32,622 nucleotides of DNA from an uncultured Lentisphaerota bacterium. GTDB taxonomy: Bacteria > Verrucomicrobiota > Lentisphaeria > Oligosphaerales > CAITYL01. Below are positions 1 to 8,159 of the stretch, piece by piece. The position numbers and the translations under genes are program-made. The stretch spans positions 1 through 32,622 of the forward strand of contig CAITYL010000231.1 of assembly GCA_903896595.1 (NCBI GenBank), written 5' to 3'. The notes beneath the pieces were generated by a model. That model did no database searches and was not told the origin of the DNA. It worked only from the letters and a program-made list of their open reading frames with translations. Position 1 is the first letter of the stretch, and each line of letters opens with the position of its first letter.

Positions 1-82
1 ACACCAGTTCCGTCCTTATTTATTGAGCCACCCTCTGTCAGCACCAATGATGCGCGTCTCCGACGATGACGGGTTCGTCCGC

Positions 83-127
83 CCGAGGACGGGCGGCTCC
101 CGGTTATGGGAAAACCTCGTTACTTTT
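83..127 (+). repeat. 44-nt dispersed intergenic repeat, copy 1
   Basis: A block beginning CCGAGGACGGGCGGCTCCCG recurs with one mismatch over its first 28 nt at 15833, followed in both places by a looser match ending in GTTAC. This copy can fold (CCGCCC at 80-85 pairs with GGGCGG at 91-96). Here it ends 11 nt before the AraC gene; the other copy lies 64 nt before a lipoprotein gene. It is seen only twice, so function is unknown; a leader element or part of a longer repeat family is possible. Confidence 0.7.
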
Positions 128-138
128 GAAAGCAGCTC

Positions 139-969
139 ATGCCATCCGAGCTTGATGACCTTCCGGTCACGCGGTTGCTGACCGCCGACCGGACGCGGTG
201 CGGGGCGGATTGGGGACCGCCGGCACGCGTGTTCAATGATCCTTTTGCCCGCCTCTATTGGAACACGGCTGGAGACGGGGTGGTGCGCCAGGTTGACGGC
301 CGGCGGAGCTGGCGGGTGGCTCCTGGCTGGTTGGTGGTCATTCCCGCCCGTTCACCCACGTGCTATCACAGTCGTGAGACGATGGATTTGTATTGGTGCC
401 ATTTCACGGCGACGGTGTACGGCCATTGGGACTGGCTGGCCTTCACGGGCTGTCTTCTGGAGCGCGAGATGGCGGTGGCGGAGCGGCCGCGGATCCAGTT
501 CTCGTGGGAGCGTCTGGTGGCGGCCTGGAAGGCGGGAACGCCGGCCGGCCGGTTGGAGGCGGATGGCGTGCTGCGGCAACTGCTGGCGGGGATGCTGGCG
601 GCAACCCCGCCCTGCCGGCCGCCGGCGGGGGCGCGGGAGATGGCGCGGCTGCGGCCGGTGCTGGAACACATCCAGAACCATTTGGACCAGCCGCTGACGC
701 TGGCGGGACTGGCCGGGCTGCTGCACCTGCAGCCGACCTATTTTTCCAACCTGTTTTCCCGCTGTTTGGGGGAGGGCCCCATGGCCTATGCCGTTCGCCG
801 GCGGATCGAGCGGGCGCAGGGGCTGTTGCGCACGACCGACGCGCCGCTCAAGGCGATTGCCGAGCAGAGCGGGTTCCGGGACGTGTATTATTTTTCCCGG
901 ATGTTCCGCCGGGTCATCGGTGTGCCGCCAGCGGCGTTTCGGCGGCAGGCGGAGAAGGTGGTGCCGTGA
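139..969 (+). CDS. AraC-family transcriptional regulator
   Basis: A 276-residue protein with the standard AraC/XylS layout. Residues 1-150 form a cupin-like sensing region, with the typical run SWRVAPGWLVVIPARSP around residues 54-70 that resembles the effector-binding arm of sugar-responsive members. Residues 165-270 hold the two helix-turn-helix units: LTLAGLAGLLHLQPTYFSNLF for the first and the signature IAEQSGFRDVYYFSRMFRR for the second, followed by the usual GxxPxxFR ending. It likely binds DNA and activates a sugar gene, but its target is not visible; the downstream neighbour is the convergent secY end. It stands alone. The start at 139 gives the family length, although only a weak ribosome site (GCAG) precedes it. 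Confidence 0.9.
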   Translation: MPSELDDLPVTRLLTADRTRCGADWGPPARVFNDPFARLYWNTAGDGVVRQVDGRRSWRVAPGWLVVIPARSPTCYHSRETMDLYWCHFTATVYGHWDWLAFTGCLLEREMAVAERPRIQFSWERLVAAWKAGTPAGRLEADGVLRQLLAGMLAATPPCRPPAGAREMARLRPVLEHIQNHLDQPLTLAGLAGLLHLQPTYFSNLFSRCLGEGPMAYAVRRRIERAQGLLRTTDAPLKAIAEQSGFRDVYYFSRMFRRVIGVPPAAFRRQAEKVVP

Positions 970-976
970 GGCGAAA

Positions 977-1004
977 GGGCAGGCACAGGGGCCTGCCCCT
1001 ACGG
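977..1004 (+). repeat. GC-rich hairpin repeat, copy 1
   Basis: GGGCAGGC and GCCTGCCC form a stem around a short A/C/G loop, followed by CTACGG. A near-identical unit lies at 1161-1187, so the pair brackets the secY terminator in the gap between the AraC and secY stop codons. Similar GC hairpins are widespread intergenic repeats in several phyla; this one could help terminate AraC transcription but has no T-tract. Confidence 0.65.
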
Positions 1005-1120
1005 TGAAATGTTCCCCGTCGCCCCTTTCCCTATTCAAACCTTTTTGCCCACCTCCGGTCCCTCGAGTCCCTCGCGTTCAATCGAGTCCCGGCTGCGGAC
1101 GCCCAGGTCGGCCCAAAACA

Positions 1121-1151
1121 AAAACGGCGCCTCGGGAGGAGGCGCCGTTTT
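1121..1151. terminator. Bidirectional intrinsic terminator of secY operon and araC-type gene
   Basis: A perfect 13-bp stem (1121-1133 with 1139-1151, core AACGGCGCCTC) has a 5-nt loop and a T-tract on each strand: TTTTT at the right end, and the complement of AAAACAAAAA at the left. It lies 50 nt past the secY stop and 151 nt past the AraC-type stop, so it can end convergent transcripts from both sides. Confidence 0.9.
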
Positions 1152-1160
1152 TGTGGGAGG

Positions 1161-1187
1161 GGGCGGGCACAGGGGCCCGCCCGTACG
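1161..1187 (+). repeat. GC-rich hairpin repeat, copy 2
   Basis: Second copy of the unit at 977-1004, here GGGCGGGC / GCCCGCCC. The changes relative to copy 1 (A to G on the left, T to C on the right) keep the stem paired, which suggests the fold rather than the sequence is kept. Confidence 0.65.
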
Positions 1188-1200
1188 CGTGGAGCGGGGG

Positions 1201-2556
1201 TCAGCGGCGGCTGCGCAGATGGCCCTTGGTAAGGAAGCCATCGTAGTGCCGGCTGATCAGGAACGCCTCGATCTGGCGCATGGTGTCGAGCATGACGCCG
1301 ACCATGATCAGCAGGGTGGTGCCGCCGAAGAATTGGGCGACCGCATCCGGGATATTGGCCTGCCTGGACAGGATCATGGGCAGAACGGCCAGGATGGTGA
1401 GGAACAGGGCGCCGGCGATGGTGATCCGGGTCATGGAGAAATCCAGGAACTCGGCGGTGGGTTGGCCGGGACGGACGCCGGGGACGAATCCGCCGTTCTT
1501 CTGCAGGTCGTCGGCGATCTTGATCGGATTGAACTGGTTGGCCACCCAGAAAAAGGCAAACCCCATGATCAGCACGCCATAGAACAGCATGTACCAGCCG
1601 CTGCCATAGGCGAACAGCATGCTCCAGCCATGGTTGCGGGTGTAGGGAATCCAGTTGACGATCATGGCGGGGAACATCAGCACGGCGCTGGCGAAGATCA
1701 GCGGCATGACGCCGGAGTAATTCACCCGCAACGGCATGTAGCTGGTTTGGCCGGTGGTGGCGCGGCGGCCGCCGACGGCGCGGGCGTACTTGATCGGAAC
1801 CTTGCGCTGGGCTTGGGTGAGGGCCACCGTGGCAGCACAGATGGCAAAGAAGGCGACCAAGATCACCAGCACGTGAATGATGGTGAAGTTCTGGGTGCCG
1901 GTACCGCCGGCGCGAACCAGGGAGATCATGCTCCAGACCGAGGAGGGCAGGCGGTCGACGATGCCGATCGTGATGATGATCGAGGCGCCGTTGCCGATGC
2001 CGCGTTCCGTGATCTGTTCACCCAGCCACATCAGCAGCATGGTGCCCGCCGTGAGGATGATCACGGTGGTGATCAGGAAGGCCGGTCCGGGATTCAGCAC
2101 CGGATGGGCGCCGCCGGGGAGGCCGAGCATCTCGGGATTGACCATGGTCTTGGCCAGCATGCCGCCCTGAATGACGCAGATGATGACCGTGAGGTAACGC
2201 GTGTACTGGTTGAGCTTCTGCCGGCCGGTATCACCCTCACGCTGGATTTTCTCCAAGGTGGGGATGACCGGCGTCATCAACTGGATGATGATGGAGGCGG
2301 AGATGTAGGGCATGATGCCCAGCGCCGCCACGGCGAACTTCTGCAAGGCTCCGCCGCTGAACAGATTGAACATGTTCAGCATGCCGCCGCCGGACCCCTT
2401 CTCCATGGCGCCAAAGAGGACGCCGAGTTCATGGGGGTCCACCCCCGGGCAGGGGATGGAGCTGGCGACCCGGCACAGCGCGATGACACCCAGCGTGAAG
2501 AGGATCCGCTGGCGCAGGTCGGGAATCTTCATGCAGTTGGCGTAGGCGGACAGCAT
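1201..2556 (-). CDS. secY: Protein translocase subunit SecY
   Basis: A 451-residue inner-membrane protein forming the pore of the SecYEG translocon. It has about ten hydrophobic segments; recognisable family features are the N-terminal KIPDLRQRILFTLGVIALCRV, the plug region near residues 50-80 with the Gly-rich SGGALQKFAVAALGIMPYISA, and the loop RKVPIKYARAVGGRR (about residues 250-265) that meets the ribosome or SecA. Length matches the family (430-450). It is the last gene of the ribosomal operon, 42 nt after rplO, and is followed by the strong terminator at 1121. The usual downstream partners adk, map, infA and rpmJ are absent here. Confidence 0.97.
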   Translation of the reverse strand: MLSAYANCMKIPDLRQRILFTLGVIALCRVASSIPCPGVDPHELGVLFGAMEKGSGGGMLNMFNLFSGGALQKFAVAALGIMPYISASIIIQLMTPVIPTLEKIQREGDTGRQKLNQYTRYLTVIICVIQGGMLAKTMVNPEMLGLPGGAHPVLNPGPAFLITTVIILTAGTMLLMWLGEQITERGIGNGASIIITIGIVDRLPSSVWSMISLVRAGGTGTQNFTIIHVLVILVAFFAICAATVALTQAQRKVPIKYARAVGGRRATTGQTSYMPLRVNYSGVMPLIFASAVLMFPAMIVNWIPYTRNHGWSMLFAYGSGWYMLFYGVLIMGFAFFWVANQFNPIKIADDLQKNGGFVPGVRPGQPTAEFLDFSMTRITIAGALFLTILAVLPMILSRQANIPDAVAQFFGGTTLLIMVGVMLDTMRQIEAFLISRHYDGFLTKGHLRSRR

Positions 2557-2598
2557 GTCAGGCGCTCTCCAGGTTACCGGTGGCGGGGGAACGGAGGT

Positions 2599-3048
2599 TT
2601 AGGACACCTGTTCGCAGGTGCCGCCGGCCGCCTCAATTTTCTGACGGGCGGACTGGGAGAACTTTTCGGCCTTGACCTTGAGGGCCTTGACCAGTTCCCC
2701 GTCGCCGAGGATCTTGAGTCCGCCGTTTTCAAGCTCGCGTCCGACCAGCCCCTTGAGCTGGAGCAGTTCGGCCGTGACCTCTTCGCCGGCGTTGAAGGCG
2801 AGGTTCAGGGCCCCCACATTGACCACGGCGTACTCGACGTGGTTGGGGTTGTTGAACCCGCGCTTGGGCAAGCGGCGGAGGAGGGGGATCTGACCACCCT
2901 CGAAGTGCGGCCGCCACGGAACGCCCGCCCGGGCGCCCTGGCCTTTTTCGCCACGGCCCGCAGTGCGGCCGGTACCTGATGCGTCACCGCGGCCGACCCG
3001 TTTGCGGTTCGGCCGTTTGACGGTGTTGTGTAAATCATGGAGCTTCAT
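2599..3048 (-). CDS. rplO: 50S ribosomal protein L15
   Basis: A 149-residue protein of the large subunit that joins late in 50S assembly. The N-terminus MKLHDLHNTVKRPNRKRVGRGDASGTGRTAGRGEKGQGAR is the classic Gly/Arg-rich L15 tail that threads into 23S rRNA, and FEGGQIPLLRRLPKRGF is the family signature (residues 49-65). It lies 42 nt after rpsE. In most bacteria rpmD (L30) sits in this gap; there is no room for it here, so L30 is either encoded elsewhere or missing. Confidence 0.97.
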   Translation of the reverse strand: MKLHDLHNTVKRPNRKRVGRGDASGTGRTAGRGEKGQGARAGVPWRPHFEGGQIPLLRRLPKRGFNNPNHVEYAVVNVGALNLAFNAGEEVTAELLQLKGLVGRELENGGLKILGDGELVKALKVKAEKFSQSARQKIEAAGGTCEQVS

Positions 3049-3090
3049 CGTATGACCTCGACGCAGCTTGGAAAATCAGTGGAACGGCGG

Positions 3091-3738
3091 TTACAGAGCG
3101 GCGATGCCACGCTTGGCAAGGATCTCGTCGCGGGTGTGCAGCTTGTTGATGGCGGACATGGTGGCTTTGACCACGTTCACCGGGTTGTTAGACCCGAGGG
3201 ACTTGGCCAAGGCATCCCGGACGCCGGCCAGCTCGAGCACGGCGCGCATGCTGCCACCGGCAATCAGACCGGTGCCCAGGGAGGCGGGCCGGATCATGAT
3301 CTTGCCGCCGCAAAATTCGGCGGAGACGGGATGCGGCAGGGTCTGCCCACGCAGGGGGACCAGAACCAGCGACTTGCGGGCTTTCTCGCCGCCCTTGCGG
3401 ATGGCGTCCGCCACTTCGTTGGCCTTGCCGAAACCCACTCCCACACGCCCCTTGCGGTTACCGACCACCACAAGTGCGCTGAAACTGAAATTACGGCCGC
3501 CCTTGACCACTTTGGCGCTCCGGTTGATGGCCACCACGCGCTCTTCAAATTCGGGCGCGGGGGAGTCATTCCGGTCGCGTTCGCGGCGGCGCGGCGGCCG
3601 CCGGTTGCGGTCGTCGGTGTGGTGCTTGGCCGGGGACGGCACCGGCGCGGCGGCCGGCGCGGCGGCGGCAGCCGGCGCGACAACGGCTTCCGGTGGTGTC
3701 GCCGCGGCGGCGGTCACTTCTTCCTGCTGCTTTTTCAT
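3091..3738 (-). CDS. rpsE: 30S ribosomal protein S5 with Ala/Pro-rich N-terminal extension
   Basis: A 215-residue S5, about 50 residues longer than the E. coli protein (167). The core begins near residue 65 ([20 protein letters not shown]), with the double-stranded-RNA-binding-like region including [20 protein letters not shown] and the C-terminal S5 fold ending [12 protein letters not shown]5 helps keep decoding accurate on the 30S shoulder. The extra N-terminus is a low-complexity stretch, Ala/Pro-rich (residues 10-37) then Arg-rich (45-58), probably disordered and RNA-contacting. The ATG at 3738 is the only start that includes this tail; starts inside it are not obvious. Confidence 0.96.
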   Translation of the reverse strand: MKKQQEEVTAAAATPPEAVVAPAAAAAPAAAPVPSPAKHHTDDRNRRPPRRRERDRNDSPAPEFEERVVAINRSAKVVKGGRNFSFSALVVVGNRKGRVGVGFGKANEVADAIRKGGEKARKSLVLVPLRGQTLPHPVSAEFCGGKIMIRPASLGTGLIAGGSMRAVLELAGVRDALAKSLGSNNPVNVVKATMSAINKLHTRDEILAKRGIAAL

Positions 3739-3784
3739 AGGCGAGTAAACCCGTGGTATGATGCTGAAGGCTTGGTGAGAAAGG

Positions 3785-4147
3785 TCAGAACTTCAAGCCG
3801 ACCAGGCGGGCGGCTTCGGCAATGGCTTTGACCCGGCCGTGGTAGCGGAACCCGCCCCGGTCAAAAACCACTTGCCCGATCTGTTGGGCGACGGCGCGTT
3901 CGGCGGCCGTCTTGCCCAGGAGGGTGGCACCGGCCAGATTGGCCTTGTGCTTGCCCTGGCGGAACTCTTTGTCCAGGCTCGAAGCGGCCACCAAGGTTTT
4001 GCCTTGGGTGTCGTCCACGAGCTGAACGTAGATGTGTTTGGTCGTGCAACAGACGCACATCCGCGGCACAACGGCGGTACCGGAAACATTCCGGCGGATC
4101 CGCTCATGGCGGCGAACGCGCGCTAACTTTTTGTCATGGATACTCAT
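3785..4147 (-). CDS. rplR: 50S ribosomal protein L18
   Basis: A 120-residue protein that binds 5S rRNA together with L5 and carries it into the central protuberance. The basic N-terminus ([20 protein letters not shown]) and the body [41 protein letters not shown] are diagnostic. One oddity is CVCC at residues 31-34, where most L18 proteins have a Leu/Val strand (RLSVFRS-like); it may be harmless. It lies between rplF and rpsE in the standard order. Confidence 0.97.
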   Translation of the reverse strand: MSIHDKKLARVRRHERIRRNVSGTAVVPRMCVCCTTKHIYVQLVDDTQGKTLVAASSLDKEFRQGKHKANLAGATLLGKTAAERAVAQQIGQVVFDRGGFRYHGRVKAIAEAARLVGLKF

Positions 4148-4170
4148 CGGGAACTCACCTCAAATTCGGT

Positions 4171-4707
4171 CTAACCGACAGTCTTGCCTTCTTTGAGGGT
4201 GATCAGCTCGCCGGCATATCGCACGCCCTTGCCCTTGTAGGCGTCGGGCTTGTGAGTGCGCCGGATGCTGGCGGCGACTTCGCCGACCAACTGCTTATCA
4301 ATTCCCTCGATGGTAATCTTGGTCTGATCGGGCATGGTGATCTTGATCCCCGCGGGGATGTCAAAGATCACGGGGTGCGAATAGCCGAGGCTTAAGTTGA
4401 GCTTTTGCCCAGCGACGTTGCCACGGAAGCCGACACCCTCAATCTGCAATTCTTTCTTGTAGCCGGCGGTGACCCCCACGACCATGCCTTGCAGCAGGCT
4501 GCGGGCCAGGCCGAGGAACATCTTGCCCTGGCGGGAGTCGTCCCCCGCGGACAGGGTCAATTGCCCGGCTTCCTGGGCGAGGGCGATCCCTTCCGGCAAC
4601 GCGTAACTGAGCTTGCCTTTGGGGCCGGTGACGGTCACCTGGCGCCCGGTGAGGGTCGCGGAGACGCCGCTTTCCAGTTTGACCGGTTTCTTGCCAATGC
4701 GGGACAT
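4171..4707 (-). CDS. rplF: 50S ribosomal protein L6
   Basis: A 178-residue protein with the two tandem L6 folds. It starts MSRIGKKPVKLESGV, carries VTGPKGKLSY in the first fold, and ends with the strongly kept RRTHKPDAYKGKGVRYAGE that touches the sarcin-ricin loop region where elongation factors dock. Length matches the family. It sits 39 nt after rpsH and 23 nt before rplR. Confidence 0.98.
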   Translation of the reverse strand: MSRIGKKPVKLESGVSATLTGRQVTVTGPKGKLSYALPEGIALAQEAGQLTLSAGDDSRQGKMFLGLARSLLQGMVVGVTAGYKKELQIEGVGFRGNVAGQKLNLSLGYSHPVIFDIPAGIKITMPDQTKITIEGIDKQLVGEVAASIRRTHKPDAYKGKGVRYAGELITLKEGKTVG

Positions 4708-4746
4708 GGTTGGGAATCCTTTCCTAAATCGCGGGAACCAGAGGGG

Positions 4747-5142
4747 TTACCAGATCTCGCACAACAGTTCGCCACCCAGGTTCTGACGGCGTGCGGCCCG
4801 GTCGTTCATCAGCCCCTTGGAGGTGGAGACCACCGCCATGCCCAGGCCACCCATGACCCGCGGGATTTTGTCGCTTTGGACATAGACGCGGCGGGCCGGC
4901 GAACTGACCCGCTTCAGCCCTTCGATGACCGGCGTCTTGCCCTGATATTTCAAGTCGAGGACAATCTGCCGTTTCTGCTCGCCTTCGAAGCGGCAGTCGG
5001 CGATGTAGCCGGCCTCCCGCAACACGCCGGCCAAGGCGGCCTTCTCGCGAGAGGCGGGCAGGGTGACCGTGGGCAGCCCGGCCATGCCGGCGTTGCGGAT
5101 GCGGGTCAACATATCGGAAATGGGGTCAATGATTGCAGCCAT
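4747..5142 (-). CDS. rpsH: 30S ribosomal protein S8
   Basis: A 131-residue S8, starting at the ATG at 5142 (MAAIIDPISDMLTRIRNAG); the frame is open further upstream but that part overlaps rpsN and does not resemble S8. The C-terminal RNA-binding signature is VYVQSDKIPRVMGGLGMAVVSTSKGLM near residues 90-116. S8 binds the 16S central domain; in E. coli it also represses the spc operon by binding its mRNA. Whether that happens here cannot be told from sequence. Confidence 0.97.
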   Translation of the reverse strand: MAAIIDPISDMLTRIRNAGMAGLPTVTLPASREKAALAGVLREAGYIADCRFEGEQKRQIVLDLKYQGKTPVIEGLKRVSSPARRVYVQSDKIPRVMGGLGMAVVSTSKGLMNDRAARRQNLGGELLCEIW

Positions 5143-5156
5143 GGCGTGAGTCTCCC

Positions 5157-5342
5157 TTACCAGCTGGCCTTCATCAGCCCGGGGATCTGGCCGGTTGCGG
5201 CCAACTCCCGGAAACAGATGCGGCAGAGTTTGAACTTGCGCATGTAAGCGCGGGAACGGCCGCAGCGCTCGCAACGGCAATAGGCACGGACCTTGAACTT
5301 GGGGGTCCGCTTAGCTTTGACCATCAGGCATAACTTGGCCAC
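5157..5342 (-). CDS. rpsN: 30S ribosomal protein S14, zinc-binding type Z
   Basis: A 61-residue short S14. It keeps the zinc ribbon C24-x2-C27 ... C40-x2-C43 within [20 protein letters not shown], so this is the C+ (zinc-containing) form rather than the long zinc-free form of E. coli. The C-terminus (IPGLMKASW) matches the family. It lies between rplE and rpsH in the normal spc order, 14 nt from each neighbour, and probably is translated together with them. Confidence 0.97.
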   Translation of the reverse strand: MAKLCLMVKAKRTPKFKVRAYCRCERCGRSRAYMRKFKLCRICFRELAATGQIPGLMKASW

Positions 5343-5356
5343 GGAAAGACCCTTTC

Positions 5357-5899
5357 TCAGTTGCTGAACGGCATGCCGAGGAGTTTCAGAAGCTCTTTCG
5401 CCTCGGCATCGGTTTTGGCCGTGGTGACAATGGTGATGTTCATGCCGCAGGCGTGCTTGACCTTGTCCATGTCGACTTCGGAAAAGACGCTGGGCTCGGA
5501 CAATCCCATGGTGTAGTTGCCGGCGCCGTCAAACGCCTTGGGCGAGACCCCGCGAAAGTCGCGGACCCGCGGCAGCGTCAGATGGATCAGGCGTTGCAGA
5601 AAGTTGAACATCGTCTCACCGCGGAGGGTGACACAAACGCCGACCTGCATGCCTTCGCGCAGTTTGAAGTTGGAGATGCTGGTCCGGGCCTTGGTCACCA
5701 CCGGCTTTTGGCCGGTGATGGTGGCGAGGATCTTCACCGCCTCGGGGACCGCTTCGCGTTCCCGGCCGCTGCCGATACCGGCATTGACCACGACCTTGGT
5801 CAGGCGCGGGGCCTGTAAGCGGTTGGTGTAGCCCTGGCTCGCCATGAGCTTGGGCAGCACCTCGCTATGATAATATTCCTTGAGGACGCTGGCAGACAT
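5357..5899 (-). CDS. rplE: 50S ribosomal protein L5
   Basis: A 180-residue 5S rRNA-binding protein. Family marks are [13 protein letters not shown] near residues 33-45, [25 protein letters not shown] (82-106), and the C-terminal [27 protein letters not shown]. Its ATG overlaps the rplX stop in the form TGATG, showing translational coupling. Confidence 0.98.
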   Translation of the reverse strand: MSASVLKEYYHSEVLPKLMASQGYTNRLQAPRLTKVVVNAGIGSGREREAVPEAVKILATITGQKPVVTKARTSISNFKLREGMQVGVCVTLRGETMFNFLQRLIHLTLPRVRDFRGVSPKAFDGAGNYTMGLSEPSVFSEVDMDKVKHACGMNITIVTTAKTDAEAKELLKLLGMPFSN

Positions 5900-6183
5900 C
5901 AGTTCTTACCCCCATTGCTCTGGGCGCCGGCGCGTTTGCTTTTGCGCGCCTCGTACCGTTCCTGGACCATGACATTGGAGATATGAAGCGGACGTTCCTG
6001 TTCCACCAGGCCACCCTGGGGATGCTTCTGGGAGCGGCGCATGGCTTTCTTGCCACGGTTGACGCCCTCGATCAGGACACGGTTCTTCTCCGGGTCAACG
6101 CTCAAGACTTTGCCCGTCTTGCCGCGGTGCGCTCCGGCGATGACCATCACCTGAGTATCTTTTTTGATCGTCGCGCAAGCCAT
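5899..6183 (-). CDS. rplX: 50S ribosomal protein L24
   Basis: A 94-residue assembly-initiating protein of the large subunit with the KOW motif VMVIAGAHRGKTGKVLSVDPEKNRVLIEGVN (residues 13-43). The family motif continues with HISNVMV. It overlaps rplN upstream and rplE downstream by one base each (TGATG type). It is slightly shorter than the E. coli protein (104). Confidence 0.97.
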   Translation of the reverse strand: MACATIKKDTQVMVIAGAHRGKTGKVLSVDPEKNRVLIEGVNRGKKAMRRSQKHPQGGLVEQERPLHISNVMVQERYEARKSKRAGAQSNGGKN

Positions 6184-6548
6184 CAGAGGACCTCCGGCGC
6201 CAGTGAGACGATTTTCATAAAGTTCTTTTCGCGCAACTCGCGGGCCACCGGGCCAAAAATACGCGTGCCACGCGGGTTGTTCTGGTCGTCAATGATGACG
6301 GCCGCGCTGGTGTCGAAGCGCAGGCAAGAGCCGTCGGCGCGGCGGATCTTGCTGCCGGTCCGCACAATCACGGCGCGAACCACTTCGCCCTTGCGGACCA
6401 AGCCGCGGGGTTGGGCTTCCTTGACACAAGCCTTGATGACTTCGCCGATCCGGGCGATCCGGCGGATATGGCCGACGGCGCGGATCATGACAATCCGGCG
6501 GGCGCCGGAATTGTCTGCGACATCAAGACTGGATTGCATCTGCAACAT
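6183..6548 (-). CDS. rplN: 50S ribosomal protein L14
   Basis: A 121-residue L14 starting [26 protein letters not shown], with the family signature near residues 60-80 ([21 protein letters not shown]) and [17 protein letters not shown] near the end. L14 sits at the subunit interface and contacts 16S helix 14. It lies 18 nt after rpsQ. Confidence 0.98.
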   Translation of the reverse strand: MLQMQSSLDVADNSGARRIVMIRAVGHIRRIARIGEVIKACVKEAQPRGLVRKGEVVRAVIVRTGSKIRRADGSCLRFDTSAAVIIDDQNNPRGTRIFGPVARELREKNFMKIVSLAPEVL

Positions 6549-6566
6549 GGGGAGGGCCTCCTTGCC

Positions 6567-6851
6567 TTATTCCGTCTTGGCGGCGGCCTGGACGATGGCG
6601 GTGAACCGCCAGCGCTTGAGCTTGCTGTAGGGCCGGGTTTCAGTGATGGCCACCACGTCGCCCACCTTGGCTTCGTTGTTCTCGTCGTGGGCGTAATATT
6701 TCTTGTGGCGGTTCAACACCTTGCCGTACAAGGGATGGGTCATCCGGCGGGCCACCCGGACCACAATGGTCTTGGCCATGGCGTTGCTCAGCACGACGCC
6801 CTGGCGCGTTTTACGGTTCCCGCGTTCCGTTTTTTCAGCGGTATCGCTCAT
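6567..6851 (-). CDS. rpsQ: 30S ribosomal protein S17
   Basis: A 94-residue S17, an early assembly protein of the 30S body. The OB fold is visible as [20 protein letters not shown], then [43 protein letters not shown], the family signature. Its ATG overlaps the rpmC stop by 4 bases (ATGA). Confidence 0.98.
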   Translation of the reverse strand: MSDTAEKTERGNRKTRQGVVLSNAMAKTIVVRVARRMTHPLYGKVLNRHKKYYAHDENNEAKVGDVVAITETRPYSKLKRWRFTAIVQAAAKTE

Positions 6852-7063
6852 GGCGTAGTTCCCGTCGGTTGGGGTTTCAGCTCGCGGACCCGCTGTTCGG
6901 TCAGCAGGGTCGCGATCTCCCGCCGCACGATTCGCATGCGGGCGGAGTTTTCCAATTGCCCAGTCTGCGCTTGCAGGCGGAGGTTGAACGCTTCCTGGCG
7001 GTGCTCGCGCACCGTCCGGGCCAGTTCCTCGGCCGTCAGCTCACGTATTTCTTTCGTCTTCAT
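6848..7063 (-). CDS. rpmC: 50S ribosomal protein L29
   Basis: A 71-residue L29 using the ATG at 7063 ([22 protein letters not shown]); the open frame extends further upstream into rplP but that part is unrelated. The signature [26 protein letters not shown] forms the second helix of the L29 hairpin near the exit tunnel. It ends in a 4-base ATGA overlap with rpsQ. Confidence 0.97.
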   Translation of the reverse strand: MKTKEIRELTAEELARTVREHRQEAFNLRLQAQTGQLENSARMRIVRREIATLLTEQRVRELKPQPTGTTP

Positions 7064-7088
7064 GCTCGGACCACTCCTCTGAACGCCG

Positions 7089-7508
7089 TCACTCGGCGGC
7101 GTGGCGCGACAGCATCCGGCTGCGCATCGGCATCTTGCTGGCGGCCCGGGCCATGGCGGCCCTGGCAATGGCTTCCGTACACCCGCTGATCTCCAGGATC
7201 ATGTTCCCTGGCCGGACCACCGCGACCCAGTCTTCCGGGTTGCCCTTGCCCTTACCCATGCGGGTTTCGAGCGGCTTCTTGGTGATCGGTTTGTCCGGGA
7301 AGATCCGCAACCACAACTGACCGCGGCGCTTCAGATGGCGGGTGACCGCCACACGCGCGGCTTCAATCTGGTGGCCGCTGACAAAACCCCGATCCAAGAC
7401 CTGCAGACCGTACTCGCCGAAATCAAGCTGGTTGTTTCGCGTAGCGTTTCCCGCGCGGCAACCTTTTTGCACCTTTCGGTGCTTTACGCGTTTTGGCATC
7501 ATGGCCAT
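7089..7508 (-). CDS. rplP: 50S ribosomal protein L16
   Basis: A 139-residue L16 starting [17 protein letters not shown], with [45 protein letters not shown] in the middle and [15 protein letters not shown] at the end. L16 organises the A-site of the 50S subunit. A good ribosome site (GGAGG) lies about 9 nt before the start. The first 86 nt lie inside the end of rpsC in a different frame, which is unusual. Confidence 0.97.
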   Translation of the reverse strand: MAMMPKRVKHRKVQKGCRAGNATRNNQLDFGEYGLQVLDRGFVSGHQIEAARVAVTRHLKRRGQLWLRIFPDKPITKKPLETRMGKGKGNPEDWVAVVRPGNMILEISGCTEAIARAAMARAASKMPMRSRMLSRHAAE

Positions 7509-8148
7509 TTTGATCGTCCTCCGTCACTTCAGGCTTACAAATCCACACTTTGATTCCGATGGCACCGGCCACGGTGCGGGCTTCAGTGAAGCCGTAATCA
7601 ATGTTGGCGCGCAGGGTATGCAACGGCACCTTGCCATCGCGGAATTGTTCGGTCCGGGCGAGCTCGGAGCCCCCGAGGCGGCCAGAGCACCGGATCTTGA
7701 TGCCCAGGGCACCCAAATCCATGGCGGTCTGAATGGCCCGCTTCATGGCCCGCCGGAACCCGATCCGCTTCTCCAACTGCTGGGCGATGCTCTCGGCCAC
7801 CAACTGGGCTTCGATCTCGGGCTGGCTCACTTCCTTGAGTTCCAGGTAGATCTCCTTGCCCCCGGTGAGCTTGGCGATCTCGCCCCGGATGCGGTCGATC
7901 TCCGTGCCCTTGCGGCCGATCACCAACCCGGGACGCCCCGAGAAGACGGTGACGCGCAAGCGATTGGCAAAGCGTTCGATCATCACGCGGGCAATGGCGG
8001 CCTGGGCAAGCTGCTCTTTGACGTACGAGCGGATGCGCAAGTCTTCGTGCAACAGATCGCCGAACACCGCCTTGCGGGCGTACCAGCGGGACTGCCATGC
8101 CTTGGTTACCGGGATGCGGAACCCGATGGGATTGACTTTCTGGCCCAC
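7423..8148 (-). CDS. rpsC: 30S ribosomal protein S3, C-terminus overlapping rplP
   Basis: A 241-residue S3 at the mRNA entry site of the 30S subunit. It starts MGQKVNPIGFRIPV; the KH domain includes VTVFSGRPGLVIGRKGTEIDRIR (GxxG type) and the C-terminal domain includes GCSGRLGG-like RCSGRLGGSELART and GAIGIKVWIC. Conserved sequence ends near residue 212; the remaining 29 residues are Lys/Arg-rich ([17 protein letters not shown]) and are encoded by DNA that also encodes the first 28 residues of L16 in another frame. S3 proteins often have variable basic tails, so this may be a real overlap rather than an error. Confidence 0.96.
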   Translation of the reverse strand: MGQKVNPIGFRIPVTKAWQSRWYARKAVFGDLLHEDLRIRSYVKEQLAQAAIARVMIERFANRLRVTVFSGRPGLVIGRKGTEIDRIRGEIAKLTGGKEIYLELKEVSQPEIEAQLVAESIAQQLEKRIGFRRAMKRAIQTAMDLGALGIKIRCSGRLGGSELARTEQFRDGKVPLHTLRANIDYGFTEARTVAGAIGIKVWICKPEVTEDDQNGHDAKTRKAPKGAKRLPRGKRYAKQPA

Positions 8149-8159
8149 GTTAAGCTCCC

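Noticed and set aside
352..1038. Minus-strand 228-codon frame across the AraC-type gene
   Set aside because: Arg/Pro/Gln-rich shadow; the plus-strand AraC match is clear.
1009..2979. A 656-codon open frame on the plus strand
   Set aside because: It lies opposite secY and rplO in high-GC DNA; composition is Gly/Asp/His-rich without domains. It is a shadow of the minus-strand genes.
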